A DNA stretch of 19,814 nucleotides from Saccoglossus kowalevskii (Eukaryota; Hemichordata; Enteropneusta; Harrimaniidae): positions 383,792-403,605 of the forward strand of contig NW_003153746.1 of assembly GCF_000003605.2 (NCBI RefSeq), written 5' to 3'. The notes under the pieces were generated by a model. It had not been told where the DNA came from, did no database searches, and was given only the letters and a program-made list of their open reading frames with translations. The first letter of the stretch is position 1, and every line of letters starts with the position of its first letter. Below, in pieces: positions 19,558 to 19,814 of the stretch. The position numbers were made by a program, and so were the translations under genes.

Positions 19558-19814
19558 CTAACTATGCCGATCCCACTTCAGATCATTTTTTTATTATCCA
19601 GGAAACGTTCCGAGCGCCTGTGCATTAAGCTAGACGGGAGCATACAGATTGAACGGGCTCACAGGACTCCGACTTTTACGACTAGGAGCGATAGAGTTCG
19701 TCCCATTTATGTGTCATTTCTACGTTTCCAGTCTAAGGAGAATGTACGCCGTAATGCGGCAAAGTGTTTGTCAAATAAGCCGTATAAAGGAAATAGTGTG
19801 TATATATCAGAAGA
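19558..19814 (+). pseudogene. L1-like LINE ORF1 fragment, cut by window end
   Basis: The frame open from 19558 to the window end contains GSIQIERAHRTP, RPIYVSFLRFQSKENV and KGNSVYISE. These correspond to the conserved I.IERAHR...RPI.VKFL..KDKE...I.ED pattern of the RNA-binding ORF1 protein of L1/Tx1-type LINEs (transposase_22 domain). The start is not within this frame: a TGA lies just upstream (19555-19557), and protein-like sequence in the neighbouring frame ends at 19628, so a frameshift near 19620 is likely and the copy is probably dead. It may continue past 19814 into the rest of ORF1 and the ORF2 polymerase. Confidence 0.75.

Noticed and set aside
1-19814. CRISPR array, bacterial operons or rRNA/tRNA genes
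   Set aside because: None of the required repeat-spacer structure, ribosome binding sites or RNA-gene signatures is present; the splice signals and repeats are animal-like.

Overview
The window reads as nuclear DNA of an animal, most likely a marine invertebrate (mollusc or other lophotrochozoan, or a basal deuterostome). This is inferred, not shown. The DNA is AT-rich with long non-coding stretches. It carries one large C2H2 zinc-finger gene, one ATP-grasp gene whose last intron has canonical GT/AG borders, and mobile-element debris of types common in such genomes (LTR-like repeats, a TA-flanked MITE, a tyrosine-recombinase element, an L1-like ORF1). Nothing suggests a bacterial or viral origin.

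Layout. 1-1061: no firm gene, but a dense set of overlapping hairpins at 483-555. 1062-4036 (+): a zinc-finger gene. Its long last exon (acceptor at 1654/1655, stop at 4036) encodes 20 C2H2 fingers. A possible upstream coding exon at 1062-1246 has a matching splice phase. 4037-11627: about 7.6 kb without a convincing gene. It holds a three-unit tandem array (4986-5373), two short tandem repeats (7130-7178, 7290-7349), a 140-bp MITE (7375-7514) and promoter-like motifs (8639-8683, 9059-9148). 11632-12260 and 17314-17954: two copies of one 630-640 bp LTR-like element, each with its own 4-bp target duplication. 12767-14145 (+): a frameshifted pseudogene region whose 3' part is a tyrosine recombinase. 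14950-16512 (-): a 424-residue ATP-grasp protein encoded by two coding exons. 16987-17307 (-): a broken open frame of unknown nature. 19558-19814 (+): a piece of L1-like ORF1 running off the window.

The two real genes do not obviously work together. The zinc-finger protein should be a nuclear DNA-binding protein. The ATP-grasp protein should be a cytosolic carboxylate-amine (peptide-type) ligase of unknown substrate. The second LTR-like copy and the broken open frame lie upstream of the ATP-grasp start, inside a possible first intron (candidate donor at 18832/18831, acceptor at 16527/16526).

The results most worth checking are the corrected C-terminus of the ATP-grasp gene, the six-frame recombinase relic, the pair of independently inserted LTR-like elements, and the phase-matched upstream exon of the zinc-finger gene. 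I found no convincing new multi-gene system.
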